Part shown: positions 53,150-61,227 of the stretch, piece by piece | How the letters are laid out: every line of letters begins with the position of its first letter | How positions within the stretch are numbered: the stretch's first letter is position 1 | From: Verrucomicrobiota bacterium | GTDB lineage: Bacteria > Verrucomicrobiota > Verrucomicrobiia > Limisphaerales > J093 | NCBI GenBank assembly: GCA_016716505.1 | Contig: JADJWF010000001.1 | Coordinates: 186,001-250,000 of the forward strand | DNA: 64,000 nucleotides | Reading direction: 5' to 3' | Notes under the pieces: generated by a model | What the model saw: the letters and a program-made list of their open reading frames with translations, nothing else | What the model was told of the DNA's origin: nothing | The model's database searches: none | Translations under genes and position numbers: made by a program

Positions 53150-54654
53150 GGCTGCATCCATCCCTCGATGACGAACCCTCGCGCCGGCGTGGATTCAACG
53201 GGTGTCGCCTCGGACAGAGCGAAAACCCAATCCACGGGCTTGGGCGACGGTCCCGCGGTTGCGACGTTGGTCTGGGCATGTTCTGGAACCGGCGATCCCG
53301 GCAACTGCAGTCGCAGCGGTCCGGTTGCCAGCCGGTTGGTCAAAGTGGCCACCGCCGCCTGGGTACTCGCGGGGCCATTGGTCGCGGGTGGTTGCCGCAT
53401 TCCCGCCAGGCGCAGGCGCCAGACGTCCCCTTCGCGCCGCACCAAGAAGTTCGTGACCACCAACTCGTGCGGGACGGCATCTGCGAGGTAGCCGAGGGCC
53501 CATGCCGCCACCGGCGGCGGGCGGTTGGCGGCCACCTGATTCACCAACTCGCGCTGTTGCGCGGCGGCCTGTTGAAGTTCCTGCAATTCCCGGTGTCGGG
53601 CCTGCAATTGGGCCGTCTGTGCCCGCAAGCCTTCCAGATTCGCGAGTTCCGCTGTCCGCATGCGATGGAGCGAGTAGGCCACGGCGAGGCACGCGAGCGC
53701 TGACAGCGCGGTGGCGGAACCGACCACCCAGGCGAAACGATGTCGCTGTGGCGCCATTTGCTGCTCCCGGCTGACGAAGTTCTGCGCCGCGGCCGGTGGG
53801 ACCCGCAGAACGGTTCGTGCCCAGTAGTCGGGATGGGGGTCAGCCGGGCTGGGTCGGGTGGGAAGCCCGACTTGGGCTTGCAGTTCGGCTGCCCGTTCCG
53901 CGGCGCCGGAGCCAAACAAGTAGAGCGCCCGCACGTCTGTGCTGTGCTGCTGGTTCACGAACAGCATGGTGCGCCGCAGGTCCAGCGCGAGTGCGGGCAG
54001 CGAGTCGTTCCAGTTCCCGGGCAGGGCTCGGGCCAGCAGGACGCGGCCGTCGCTGTGCCCGACCACCACGGTCGTGGCGCCGCCCGTGTCCGCGGCCAAC
54101 ATCACGACGTCCGCTTCGGGGGTGGGCAGCTCTTGCAACTGTTGTTGGAGCACCGCCGTCGGCGGAAATACGCCGGTGAGAAAGAGGTTCGCCTTCCTGG
54201 CTCCGGCCAGCAACTCCTCGAGCAACGGCTTGGGAAAGAGGTTGAGGAGAAACCGGGGCGTGCCCTTGATGGACTCAACGGGGTACGCGCTCCATGCGGC
54301 CCTGGTGGTGAACAGCGGTCCACTTTGCTGCTGGGCCGCGCGTTCGAGCAGCTTGGTCAGTTCCGCCCCCTTGGCCGGGGGAACTTCCACCAACTGATGC
54401 GCCAGTCGCGGATGGGCCAGTACCAGTGAAACCGTTTCTCCGGAATAACCCGTGGCCGCCACCGCCCGTTCCAGCAGTTCGGTGAACCGATGCGTTCCCT
54501 CGACGGGGTCGGGACATTCCCACGCGCCCTGGAGCTGTCCGCGGTGAATGGCCAGCGCGCGGAACCGCTTTCCCAGCCAACTCACGCTCAGCGTATGGGA
54601 ATACGAGCCGAAGCCTGAGCCGCTGCCGCGCCTTCTGGATTGTACGTTGAGCAT
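53146..54654 (-). CDS. PilM-PilN (GspL-like) fusion protein
   Basis: A 502-residue protein combining two components normally separate in type IV pili. Residues about 20-290 are an actin-like PilM/GspL cytoplasmic domain (TVSLVLAHPRLAHQLVEVPPAKG, DVVMLAADTGGATTVVVGHSDG). A TM helix follows at about 305-325 (RFAWVVGSATALSALACLAV), then a coiled-coil (MRTAELANLEGLRAQTAQL) and a periplasmic PilN-like domain ending at GWMQP. The fusion would link the cytoplasmic ring to the periplasmic alignment complex in one chain, like GspL. It is positioned where PilM and PilN are expected. Confidence 0.8.
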   Translation of the reverse strand: MLNVQSRRRGSGSGFGSYSHTLSVSWLGKRFRALAIHRGQLQGAWECPDPVEGTHRFTELLERAVAATGYSGETVSLVLAHPRLAHQLVEVPPAKGAELTKLLERAAQQQSGPLFTTRAAWSAYPVESIKGTPRFLLNLFPKPLLEELLAGARKANLFLTGVFPPTAVLQQQLQELPTPEADVVMLAADTGGATTVVVGHSDGRVLLARALPGNWNDSLPALALDLRRTMLFVNQQHSTDVRALYLFGSGAAERAAELQAQVGLPTRPSPADPHPDYWARTVLRVPPAAAQNFVSREQQMAPQRHRFAWVVGSATALSALACLAVAYSLHRMRTAELANLEGLRAQTAQLQARHRELQELQQAAAQQRELVNQVAANRPPPVAAWALGYLADAVPHELVVTNFLVRREGDVWRLRLAGMRQPPATNGPASTQAAVATLTNRLATGPLRLQLPGSPVPEHAQTNVATAGPSPKPVDWVFALSEATPVESTPARGFVIEGWMQP

Positions 54655-54697
54655 GAAATCGTTTCTGCCGGGGCCGCCGGGCGGGGGCGGCGCGGGT

Positions 54698-56005
54698 TCA
54701 GGTGTTGTTCAGTCGGATCGAGGTGTTCCAGAAATGATTCGTTCCGCTGACGGGCGCGGGATAGCCGGTGTCGCCCCAGGAAGTGGACGGCCAGACCAAC
54801 GAACTGAGTACGGTCCACCAGTTCACCTGAGTGGTCGGATGAATCGTCAGACTCGTTTCATCCGTGAAACGGAGCACGCGCGGGGGAAACGAGTTGAGAA
54901 CGCGGTACTGCACCGGGGCGGGATTGGGCATCACCACCTGCCAGTGCGGCCGGCCCAAGGCATCCACGGCGTAGAGGGTTTGCCGCGGCTGGGTTTCGCC
55001 GAGGAACTGGGCGCTGAGCAGCCAGCCCGTCGGCAACGGCACGCTGCCCGTGATGATTTGGTTGCAGTCAATCGAATGCCGCGACCGCAGGGCGCCCGAG
55101 CGATCCACGGTCGAGAAGTAGTGCAGCGTGCGGGCCGCTTCTGGCCAATGCACGGCGGAAGCCACCAAGATGGCATTGGTATCGGCCCCGAGCACGCGGT
55201 GGTCAACGTAGCCGTCCTCCTCCGTGGGGGGCAGGGGGATCTCAAACAAGCTGCCTACGTGCAGGTTCGTCTCGAGCGTGGCGAGGCGAATCGAGTACTG
55301 GGTGCGGCGACTCAGATCGATCAACCATGCGCCCCCTGCTTCCTTCCAGTAGCCCTCGGGGAACACGATATCCGTGAGCGTGCCCTGAAAGACCATGTTG
55401 GTATCGTAAACGGAGGCGTTGCTTCCGTAGAGGACATGAAGCCGGTCGTCCTGAACAATGATCCGGCCCGGGTCCAGGTAGGGAAGGCTCCACGCGCCGC
55501 TGCTGATTGGCACGCCGTTGGTGAGGTCGAGCAGAAACCATCGCAGCGCACTGCACCACAGCACCCGGTCCGGCCCGCCCAGCACCACCCGCGTCAACTC
55601 GGGATCCACAGGCAACGGCTGGGGCGGGGACCAGGACCAGAGCTGGTTGCCGGTTGCGCTGCGGCGCTCGACCACGGCGGAATTCTCCACGTCCCAGACC
55701 GCCACGTAACCGCCGGCGTTCTCGGGCAGCACACAGTTCAGACGATTGGTGCCTTGGGGTCCGGCGAGGGTCTGCGTGGCACTGAGAACCACGTACGGAT
55801 TCCCGAATTCAATCGTCTGCGCCTGACAGCCAAGGGTGGCCCAGGCCAACAGGGCGACCGTCTGCCACGCCCGGACCGACCGCCAACCCGACCGGCCCGG
55901 TCCGCGGTGGCTCCGAGCGGCCAGCCGCGAAGCACCGCGGTGGCGGACGGTTGGGGAGGCCGCCGGCGGCACCGGAGCCTCGCCCGCAGAGGTTGGAACT
56001 TTCAT
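54698..56005 (-). CDS. Exported beta-propeller-like protein of unknown function inside the pilus operon
   Basis: A 435-residue protein from ATG 56005 (MKVPTSAGEAPVPP); a start at 56077 would overlap the PilP-like gene. A basic stretch then a hydrophobic segment (VRAWQTVALLAWATLGCQAQ) act as signal peptide or lipoprotein-like anchor. Repeated motifs with W/D spacing and GGPDRVLWC, YGSNASVYDTN, LYAVDALGRPHWQ suggest a propeller-like fold. No pilus protein family was recognised. Its placement between PilP and PilM genes suggests it acts in this machine. Confidence 0.6.
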   Translation of the reverse strand: MKVPTSAGEAPVPPAASPTVRHRGASRLAARSHRGPGRSGWRSVRAWQTVALLAWATLGCQAQTIEFGNPYVVLSATQTLAGPQGTNRLNCVLPENAGGYVAVWDVENSAVVERRSATGNQLWSWSPPQPLPVDPELTRVVLGGPDRVLWCSALRWFLLDLTNGVPISSGAWSLPYLDPGRIIVQDDRLHVLYGSNASVYDTNMVFQGTLTDIVFPEGYWKEAGGAWLIDLSRRTQYSIRLATLETNLHVGSLFEIPLPPTEEDGYVDHRVLGADTNAILVASAVHWPEAARTLHYFSTVDRSGALRSRHSIDCNQIITGSVPLPTGWLLSAQFLGETQPRQTLYAVDALGRPHWQVVMPNPAPVQYRVLNSFPPRVLRFTDETSLTIHPTTQVNWWTVLSSLVWPSTSWGDTGYPAPVSGTNHFWNTSIRLNNT

Positions 56006-56043
56006 AGACGACACAAGACAGGGGTTTTCGAACGTACACCGCG

Positions 56044-56601
56044 TCAAAACAAATCCTCCTTCTCGGGACCGAGCCATTGCTCGATCAAATTGGTTCCGCG
56101 GCCGGCGGGCACCTTGGGTGCCGGCACGTGCGAGGTGAAGGTAATGCGATCCTCGCCGTCAGCGCCCCGGACCAGCACGCCATCCGGGTCAATCCGCAGA
56201 ATCCGGTACTCTGCGAGCTGATCCCCTTCTGCGTACACGCGCTGGTCTATCACCGCCAGCCGGCCGCCCGTTTGCAACCAGAGGGCCATCAGTTTGAAAC
56301 GGCTCACAGGCGTCGCCGGGGCGGCCTGACGGGGCCCCGTCAAGCGCGCGACTTGGAAGGGGTCCCGCGTGGGCCGGTTAAGCCGGCGAGGCCATTCACG
56401 GGTGAGTTCGTCCAGCAACATCCGGTTGGACGCCAGAACGTTCGTCGGCAACGGCGTCGCTGTGACCGCAGCCTGGGCGGTGCCCTTCGACGGGTCCAAG
56501 GCTGCGCGGGCCGGTGGCCGCCGGTCCTGCCACCACGCCCAAGCGCCAACCGCCACGGCCAAGAGTATCACCACCGTCAAAATGGACGACTTCGGGTTCA
56601 C
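56044..56601 (-). CDS. PilP/GspC-like inner-membrane lipoprotein-type component
   Basis: A 185-residue protein from GTG 56601, which overlaps the third prepilin stop by GTGA. A single TM helix near the N-terminus (SSILTVVILLAVAVGAWAWW) and a long proline-rich linker precede a small beta domain with VSRFKLMALWLQTGGRLAVIDQRVYAEGDQL and YRILRIDPDGVLV. This resembles the HR domain of GspC and the C-terminal domain of PilP, which contact the secretin. The start at 56739 in the literal reading adds an unlikely peptide inside the prepilin gene. Confidence 0.7.
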   Translation of the reverse strand: MNPKSSILTVVILLAVAVGAWAWWQDRRPPARAALDPSKGTAQAAVTATPLPTNVLASNRMLLDELTREWPRRLNRPTRDPFQVARLTGPRQAAPATPVSRFKLMALWLQTGGRLAVIDQRVYAEGDQLAEYRILRIDPDGVLVRGADGEDRITFTSHVPAPKVPAGRGTNLIEQWLGPEKEDLF

Positions 56602-57731
56602 GGGACCGTGGCCTTCTTGTTGCAATACGTCGTCAATTGCGACGCCATGCTGCTTTGCGAACTCTGGACGGCGTTGCGCAACGAGGTGCTGGTGAAGCCG
56701 CCGTTGGCCCAGGCGACGTAGTTGCTCATGAACACCCACATGCTGGATGTCACGCTGGACTGAGTGACCCCGCCCACCTTGTACACGTTGGGAGGGCCGG
56801 ACATGAAAATCTCATACGCGGCCTGCAAGTCCTGTCCTGTGCGCCGCGGCGGAGGCGGGGTCATGAACAGCCGCCCGCGCCAGATCTCCTGGTCGTACAC
56901 ATAAGAGGGGAACCATTGATAGACCGGGCTGTTGGTGCTGGACGCGGCGTCCGGCACGACCTGCAGCACCTGCAGGGTGCCATCGTGTCCGTGGAGGCCC
57001 AGTACCGTGCGCGAGAGGTAGTGGGCGGAGTAAATCGGCGCTGGCAGAACCACGGGGGCATTGGTGTTGTCAATCGAGTAGCGCCCCATCTGGCGCGAGT
57101 TGTTGTTCAATACAACCTGCGTGAACAGCGGTTCCAGATTAAGCCGGCGCACGAGGATGTCTGCCCACTGCCCCCCCCAAGTCCAGCCGGCCGGCTCGGT
57201 GCCATCCGGGGCGTCCCAGAGCGCGTTGAAAACCACCGTCGCGTTGGTACCCGGATCCGCGATCACCGCCGGTAACCCGGAACCGAGGCTGGACGCCACC
57301 AAGATTCGTGCTCCGGCCAGATTGGTCACGCCTTGGACGCCCTGCGTGAATGGCAGGTTTGCGGCCGTGGTCGAGCCGAGTTGAAGAGCCGGGTCGTAGA
57401 GAAACACCCGGGTGAGGCCGGCGGCATTGGTGGCCACCATGCTTGCTGGCCAGCCCAAGACAGTGCCCACGGCCGCCGGGATGGTTGCCGGGGCCGGCAC
57501 CTGCCGGGTACTGAGAATGTGCTCTCTCAGCCCGCCGAGGATTTCGGTCAGGGCCCCCGACTCGCGCTCTCGCATCTGCCACTCGACCTGCCGCAGCACT
57601 GAGGGCGAGACCGCCAACGCCAGGATCAGCAGCACCGCGAGCACCCCGATCAACTCAATCGTCGAAAACGCACGATTCCGCGAGCGCCGGTGGCGGTTGC
57701 CGGATCCGGTTTGCACTTGGGGAGAGGTCAT
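56598..57731 (-). CDS. Large prepilin-like protein C of the pilus operon
   Basis: A 377-residue prepilin-like protein; the leader ends NRAFSTIELIGVLAVLLILA, with processing expected before the F. The later body has conserved blocks shared with prepilin B: TWGGQWADILVRRL, MGRYSIDNTNAPV, YEIFMSGPPNVYKVGGVTQSS and SSMWVFMSNYVAWANGGF. It is much longer than pilins of other systems (usually 130-200). It seems to be a tandem duplicate of prepilin B. Its stop overlaps the PilP-like gene. Confidence 0.8.
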   Translation of the reverse strand: MTSPQVQTGSGNRHRRSRNRAFSTIELIGVLAVLLILALAVSPSVLRQVEWQMRERESGALTEILGGLREHILSTRQVPAPATIPAAVGTVLGWPASMVATNAAGLTRVFLYDPALQLGSTTAANLPFTQGVQGVTNLAGARILVASSLGSGLPAVIADPGTNATVVFNALWDAPDGTEPAGWTWGGQWADILVRRLNLEPLFTQVVLNNNSRQMGRYSIDNTNAPVVLPAPIYSAHYLSRTVLGLHGHDGTLQVLQVVPDAASSTNSPVYQWFPSYVYDQEIWRGRLFMTPPPPRRTGQDLQAAYEIFMSGPPNVYKVGGVTQSSVTSSMWVFMSNYVAWANGGFTSTSLRNAVQSSQSSMASQLTTYCNKKATVP

Positions 57732-57744
57732 CGCGACAGAACGG

Positions 57745-58902
57745 TCAATTCACCGAGGCCTTCTTGTCGCAGTAGGTGGTCAACTCGGAGGCCATCAAGG
57801 CCTGTGCGTTCTGCACGGTGCTCTTTCCGGCAGCAGGAAAGCCGGCGGTTGCCCAGACCACGTAATTGCTCATAAATAGGTACATGCTCATGGTCAGAGT
57901 GGATTGAGTGACCGAACCGACGTGGTACACGTTGGCCGGTCCGGACATGAAAATGTCGTAGGCCCATTGCAGGTCCTCGCCGGTGTGCTTTTGGGCATCG
58001 GTGCCTTTATAGAGAATTCCCCGCCATTGCCCGCCCTCATACACGAAGGTTGGCGTGAGCAGGTAAGGCGGGCCGTTGGTAGCCAGAGGCACATCCTGCA
58101 GGACCTGAATGGCCTGCAATTTATACGGCGAGGCGTGGCTGTGGAGGCCAATCCGCGTGCGAACAAAGTACATCGTCGTGTAATCGCAGGTGGGCAGTTG
58201 GCGGGTGACGTTGGTGTTGTCCACGGAAAAACGGCCCATCTTCGACGTATAGTTGTAGTCCAGCAGGTGGATGCGGGTGATCAGGGGATCCAAACTCAGG
58301 CGGACGATGCACATGTCCTCCCAGTTGCCGCCCCAGGTCCAGCCGGCGGGCTGCGTTCTATCGGTGGAATGCCAGAGCATGGAAAACACCTGGGACGCGT
58401 TCGTGCCGGGGCTGGTGATGACGGCGGGCAGAGGGTCGCTCAGGCTGGAGACCAACATCAGGCGGAGATTGCTCACGTTGGTGAAGCCCAGGATTCCCTG
58501 AACGAAGGGCAGCGTTGAAGCGGTGGTCGAACCGATCCGGAAATTGGGATCCACGAGGTACACCCGGGGCCGCCCGCGCGCATTGGTGCGGACCATCCCG
58601 ATTTCCCAGCCGATTTGGTCTGCGATGTTCGTGAACACTGTCGTGGCCGCCGGCACCGAGCGGCTGTCCAGGATGTAATTCCGCAGGCCGGCGGTCAGCG
58701 CTTTGAGCGCGTCCCGCTCCTGCCGCCGGGCTTCCTCGTCGGCCTCGCGAATCCCCGACGGCAGCAGCGCAAGGGCGAGAATCGCCATGACCGCCATCAG
58801 CGCGATCACTCCCAGCAGCGAGAAGCCCGCGGTGACGGTCGAGTCCGGCGGCGCCGTTTGGCTGCGGGGCGTGGCGGCAGGGAATGCGCTCGCGGTTCTC
58901 AT
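57745..58902 (-). CDS. Large prepilin-like protein B of the pilus operon
   Basis: A 385-residue prepilin-like protein with a leader at VTAGFSLLGVIALMAVMAILALALLP; cleavage before F is expected. The sequence after the N-helix includes TWGGNWEDMCIVRL, MGRFSVDNTNVTR and YDIFMSGPANVYHVGSVTQST, parallel to prepilin C. The pair differs in its N-terminal signal and may form different positions in one pseudopilus. It follows prepilin A after 7 bases. Confidence 0.8.
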   Translation of the reverse strand: MRTASAFPAATPRSQTAPPDSTVTAGFSLLGVIALMAVMAILALALLPSGIREADEEARRQERDALKALTAGLRNYILDSRSVPAATTVFTNIADQIGWEIGMVRTNARGRPRVYLVDPNFRIGSTTASTLPFVQGILGFTNVSNLRLMLVSSLSDPLPAVITSPGTNASQVFSMLWHSTDRTQPAGWTWGGNWEDMCIVRLSLDPLITRIHLLDYNYTSKMGRFSVDNTNVTRQLPTCDYTTMYFVRTRIGLHSHASPYKLQAIQVLQDVPLATNGPPYLLTPTFVYEGGQWRGILYKGTDAQKHTGEDLQWAYDIFMSGPANVYHVGSVTQSTLTMSMYLFMSNYVVWATAGFPAAGKSTVQNAQALMASELTTYCDKKASVN

Positions 58903-58909
58903 GCGGTCG

Positions 58910-59983
58910 TCAGCGGTAGATCAGCAGATCGCTTGAGTAATCCTGCAAACCTTGCGAGCCGGCGCTGGCTTGTTCGTAGCCAGGGATGTGCGGCCACGGT
59001 GGGCCGCCATAGAAGTTGTCGAGCGACCATTGCCCGAAGCAGTACAGGAATTGGTACATGGCATCTATCACCCACTGTTGCGTGGCGTATCGCCGCGTGT
59101 AGCCCGGGGGCGGTGGGGCAGCGAGGAAGCGGTCCACCATTTCGCCGAACCAGCCGTTGGAACGGTTCGGGCCATAGCGCAGGTACCGACCCCAGCGGCC
59201 GTTTTCGAAGGTGTATCCCACGTCCTCCATCAGGTACTCGCGCCCTTGCAGCGAGTTGTCCGCGTAGTGGAAGTTCAGCACGGTACCCGTCAGGAGCCAA
59301 AACTCGCGCCGGCTGCCCACTGGCACAGAGGTCAGGGTGTTGGTGCTCTCCACGGAGTAGGGGGCCGGATAGTAGAAGTCCACGTTCTCGAGAATTACGC
59401 GGCAGAATAATGTTCCCGCGTCTAGGCGCTGGATCTTCAGGTCGTCCACCAGCCCAGCCCAGCCGCTCAGAGCCGACGGCAGGGTGTTGAGCGGGGCGTT
59501 CCACACGGAATCGAACTCGGCTTGGGTCGGGCCGCTCGTGCGGGCTGGCAACGGGGCGCCCACACTGGAAATCACCGCCAGTCGCACCCGTTGCGGGCGC
59601 ACGCTGCCCTGGGCCGTCTGGGTGTAGGGCAGGGTGGAAGGGCTGGCGCCCACCTGGCACTGGGGATCCAGCCAGAACCAGCGCGGATTACCGGCGGCGT
59701 TGTGGGTGATGCGGCTGACCGGCTGGGCCAGGTCGGCCGCGACGATCCCCGCGAGATTGGTCGGCGCCGGGATGTACTTCGTGCGAATCACCGAGTCCTG
59801 CAACGTCTTGGCCAGGGTGTTCAACGTGGTTGCTTCCGCCTTGCGTGCCGCGTCGCGCATGCGGGTCAACACGTTCTCGGCGACGATCGCGCCGAGGATC
59901 GCCAACACGGCCAACACGCCGATCATCTCGACCAGGGTGAACCCGCGGGCTTGCCGGCGGGGAGGTAGAGTCGAAGTCTTCAT
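58910..59983 (-). CDS. Large prepilin-like protein A of the pilus operon
   Basis: A 357-residue prepilin with the leader RRQARGFTLVEMIGVLAVLAILGA; the mature protein starts at F and has E5. The body contains YSVESTNTLTSV and GQWSLDNFYGGPPW-like aromatic stretches and is less similar to B and C, though the shared placement of the DNTN-like or ESTN segment is visible. Its start is 13 bases after the platform gene's stop. All three large prepilins probably assemble a secretion tip or pseudopilus. Confidence 0.78.
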   Translation of the reverse strand: MKTSTLPPRRQARGFTLVEMIGVLAVLAILGAIVAENVLTRMRDAARKAEATTLNTLAKTLQDSVIRTKYIPAPTNLAGIVAADLAQPVSRITHNAAGNPRWFWLDPQCQVGASPSTLPYTQTAQGSVRPQRVRLAVISSVGAPLPARTSGPTQAEFDSVWNAPLNTLPSALSGWAGLVDDLKIQRLDAGTLFCRVILENVDFYYPAPYSVESTNTLTSVPVGSRREFWLLTGTVLNFHYADNSLQGREYLMEDVGYTFENGRWGRYLRYGPNRSNGWFGEMVDRFLAAPPPPGYTRRYATQQWVIDAMYQFLYCFGQWSLDNFYGGPPWPHIPGYEQASAGSQGLQDYSSDLLIYR

Positions 59984-59996
59984 CGAGAGCCTCCGT

Positions 59997-61208
59997 TCAC
60001 TTGATGGTTCCGATCATGCCCAGGATGGGCAGGAAGATCGCGAGGGCCACAAAGCCCACGATCACCACGAGAAACAGGATCAGCGCCGGCTCGGCCACCG
60101 AGAAGATGCGCTTGATCTTTCGGGGAACGACCAGGTTGTAGTACTCGGACACGTTCTCCAACGCCTTGTCGAGATTGCCCGTCCGTTCCCCCATCACCAC
60201 CATCCGCTGGAGCAGCGACGGGAAGACAGGATGGTGCCGCATCGCCTCGCTCATCGTTTCGCCGGTCTCCAGGCGCGCGGCCACGTCTTGAATCACCCGC
60301 GCCACCCACACGCTGCCCACGAGGCCGGTGGTGAGTTTGAGGGCCTCCACGATGCCGATGCCGGCGCGGTACATCACCGCGAGGTTCTGCGCGAACCGCG
60401 ACATCACCAGCATGTGGATCAGCTCCCCGAACAACGGCAGCCGGAAACGCGCCTTGTCAAATCCCACCGCGAAACCCGGTGACAGCCGCCGCCCGAGCCC
60501 GACCGCGCCCGGTACACCGACCAGCAGCAGCACCCACATCCACCACGTGGCCTTGGCGAAGCCGCTGATCCCGAACACCACCCGCGTGGGCAGCGGCAAC
60601 GGCACGTTCGCCGCCGTCAGCAGTGACACAAACCGGGGGACCACGAAGGTGAAGAGAATCATCACGAACAGGCAGACCACGAACAACACGATGGCCGGGT
60701 AGATCGTGGCCTGCCGCACGTCCGCCAGGATCTGCTCCTGCCATTCGAGATACCGGCGCAACTCCATGAAGGACTCCGGCAACGTGCCGCTGCGTTCGCC
60801 CGACTGCACCAGGCTGGTGAACTGCCGTGAAAACACCGAGTGCCGCGCCAGCGCCTCGTGCAGGGCCGCCCCCGCTTCCACCTGGTCCTTCACCTGTTCC
60901 AAGATCTGGCGGAAACCGGGGTTCTCGCAGTCCTCCGCCGCCACCTGCAAGGCGGTCATCATGGGGATGCCCACCTTGAGCTGGAAACTCATCAGGATGC
61001 AGAAGTTGATCAGCTCGCGCCGCGACCCGCCCTTCGCCATGCGGCGGCCGGTGAGCCGACGGCGGGCGGCGTGCTCGGGGCGCGCCTCCACCAGCCACAG
61101 GCCCATCTCTTGCAACCTGGCCTCAAGGCTCGACTCATCCGCGGCCGCCAGCCGGCCGCGCACTTTGCGGCCGCCGTGGTCCATGCCGGTGTAGAGGAAG
61201 GTGGTCAT
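59997..61208 (-). CDS. GspF/PilC-type inner-membrane platform protein
   Basis: A 403-residue protein with the two T2SSF repeats typical of the family: FCILMSFQLKVGIPMMTALQVA near residue 70 and MYRAGIGIVEALKLTTGL near 275, with TM helices about 165-190, 215-235 and 375-395. VVPRFVSLLTAANVPLPLPTR and ERTGNLDKALENVSEYY match GspF. It connects the ATPase to pilus assembly. It lies 19 bases after the ATPase gene stop and 13 before prepilin A. Confidence 0.92.
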   Translation of the reverse strand: MTTFLYTGMDHGGRKVRGRLAAADESSLEARLQEMGLWLVEARPEHAARRRLTGRRMAKGGSRRELINFCILMSFQLKVGIPMMTALQVAAEDCENPGFRQILEQVKDQVEAGAALHEALARHSVFSRQFTSLVQSGERSGTLPESFMELRRYLEWQEQILADVRQATIYPAIVLFVVCLFVMILFTFVVPRFVSLLTAANVPLPLPTRVVFGISGFAKATWWMWVLLLVGVPGAVGLGRRLSPGFAVGFDKARFRLPLFGELIHMLVMSRFAQNLAVMYRAGIGIVEALKLTTGLVGSVWVARVIQDVAARLETGETMSEAMRHHPVFPSLLQRMVVMGERTGNLDKALENVSEYYNLVVPRKIKRIFSVAEPALILFLVVIVGFVALAIFLPILGMIGTIK

Positions 61209-61227
61209 GGCAAGCTGGTCTTTGCGT

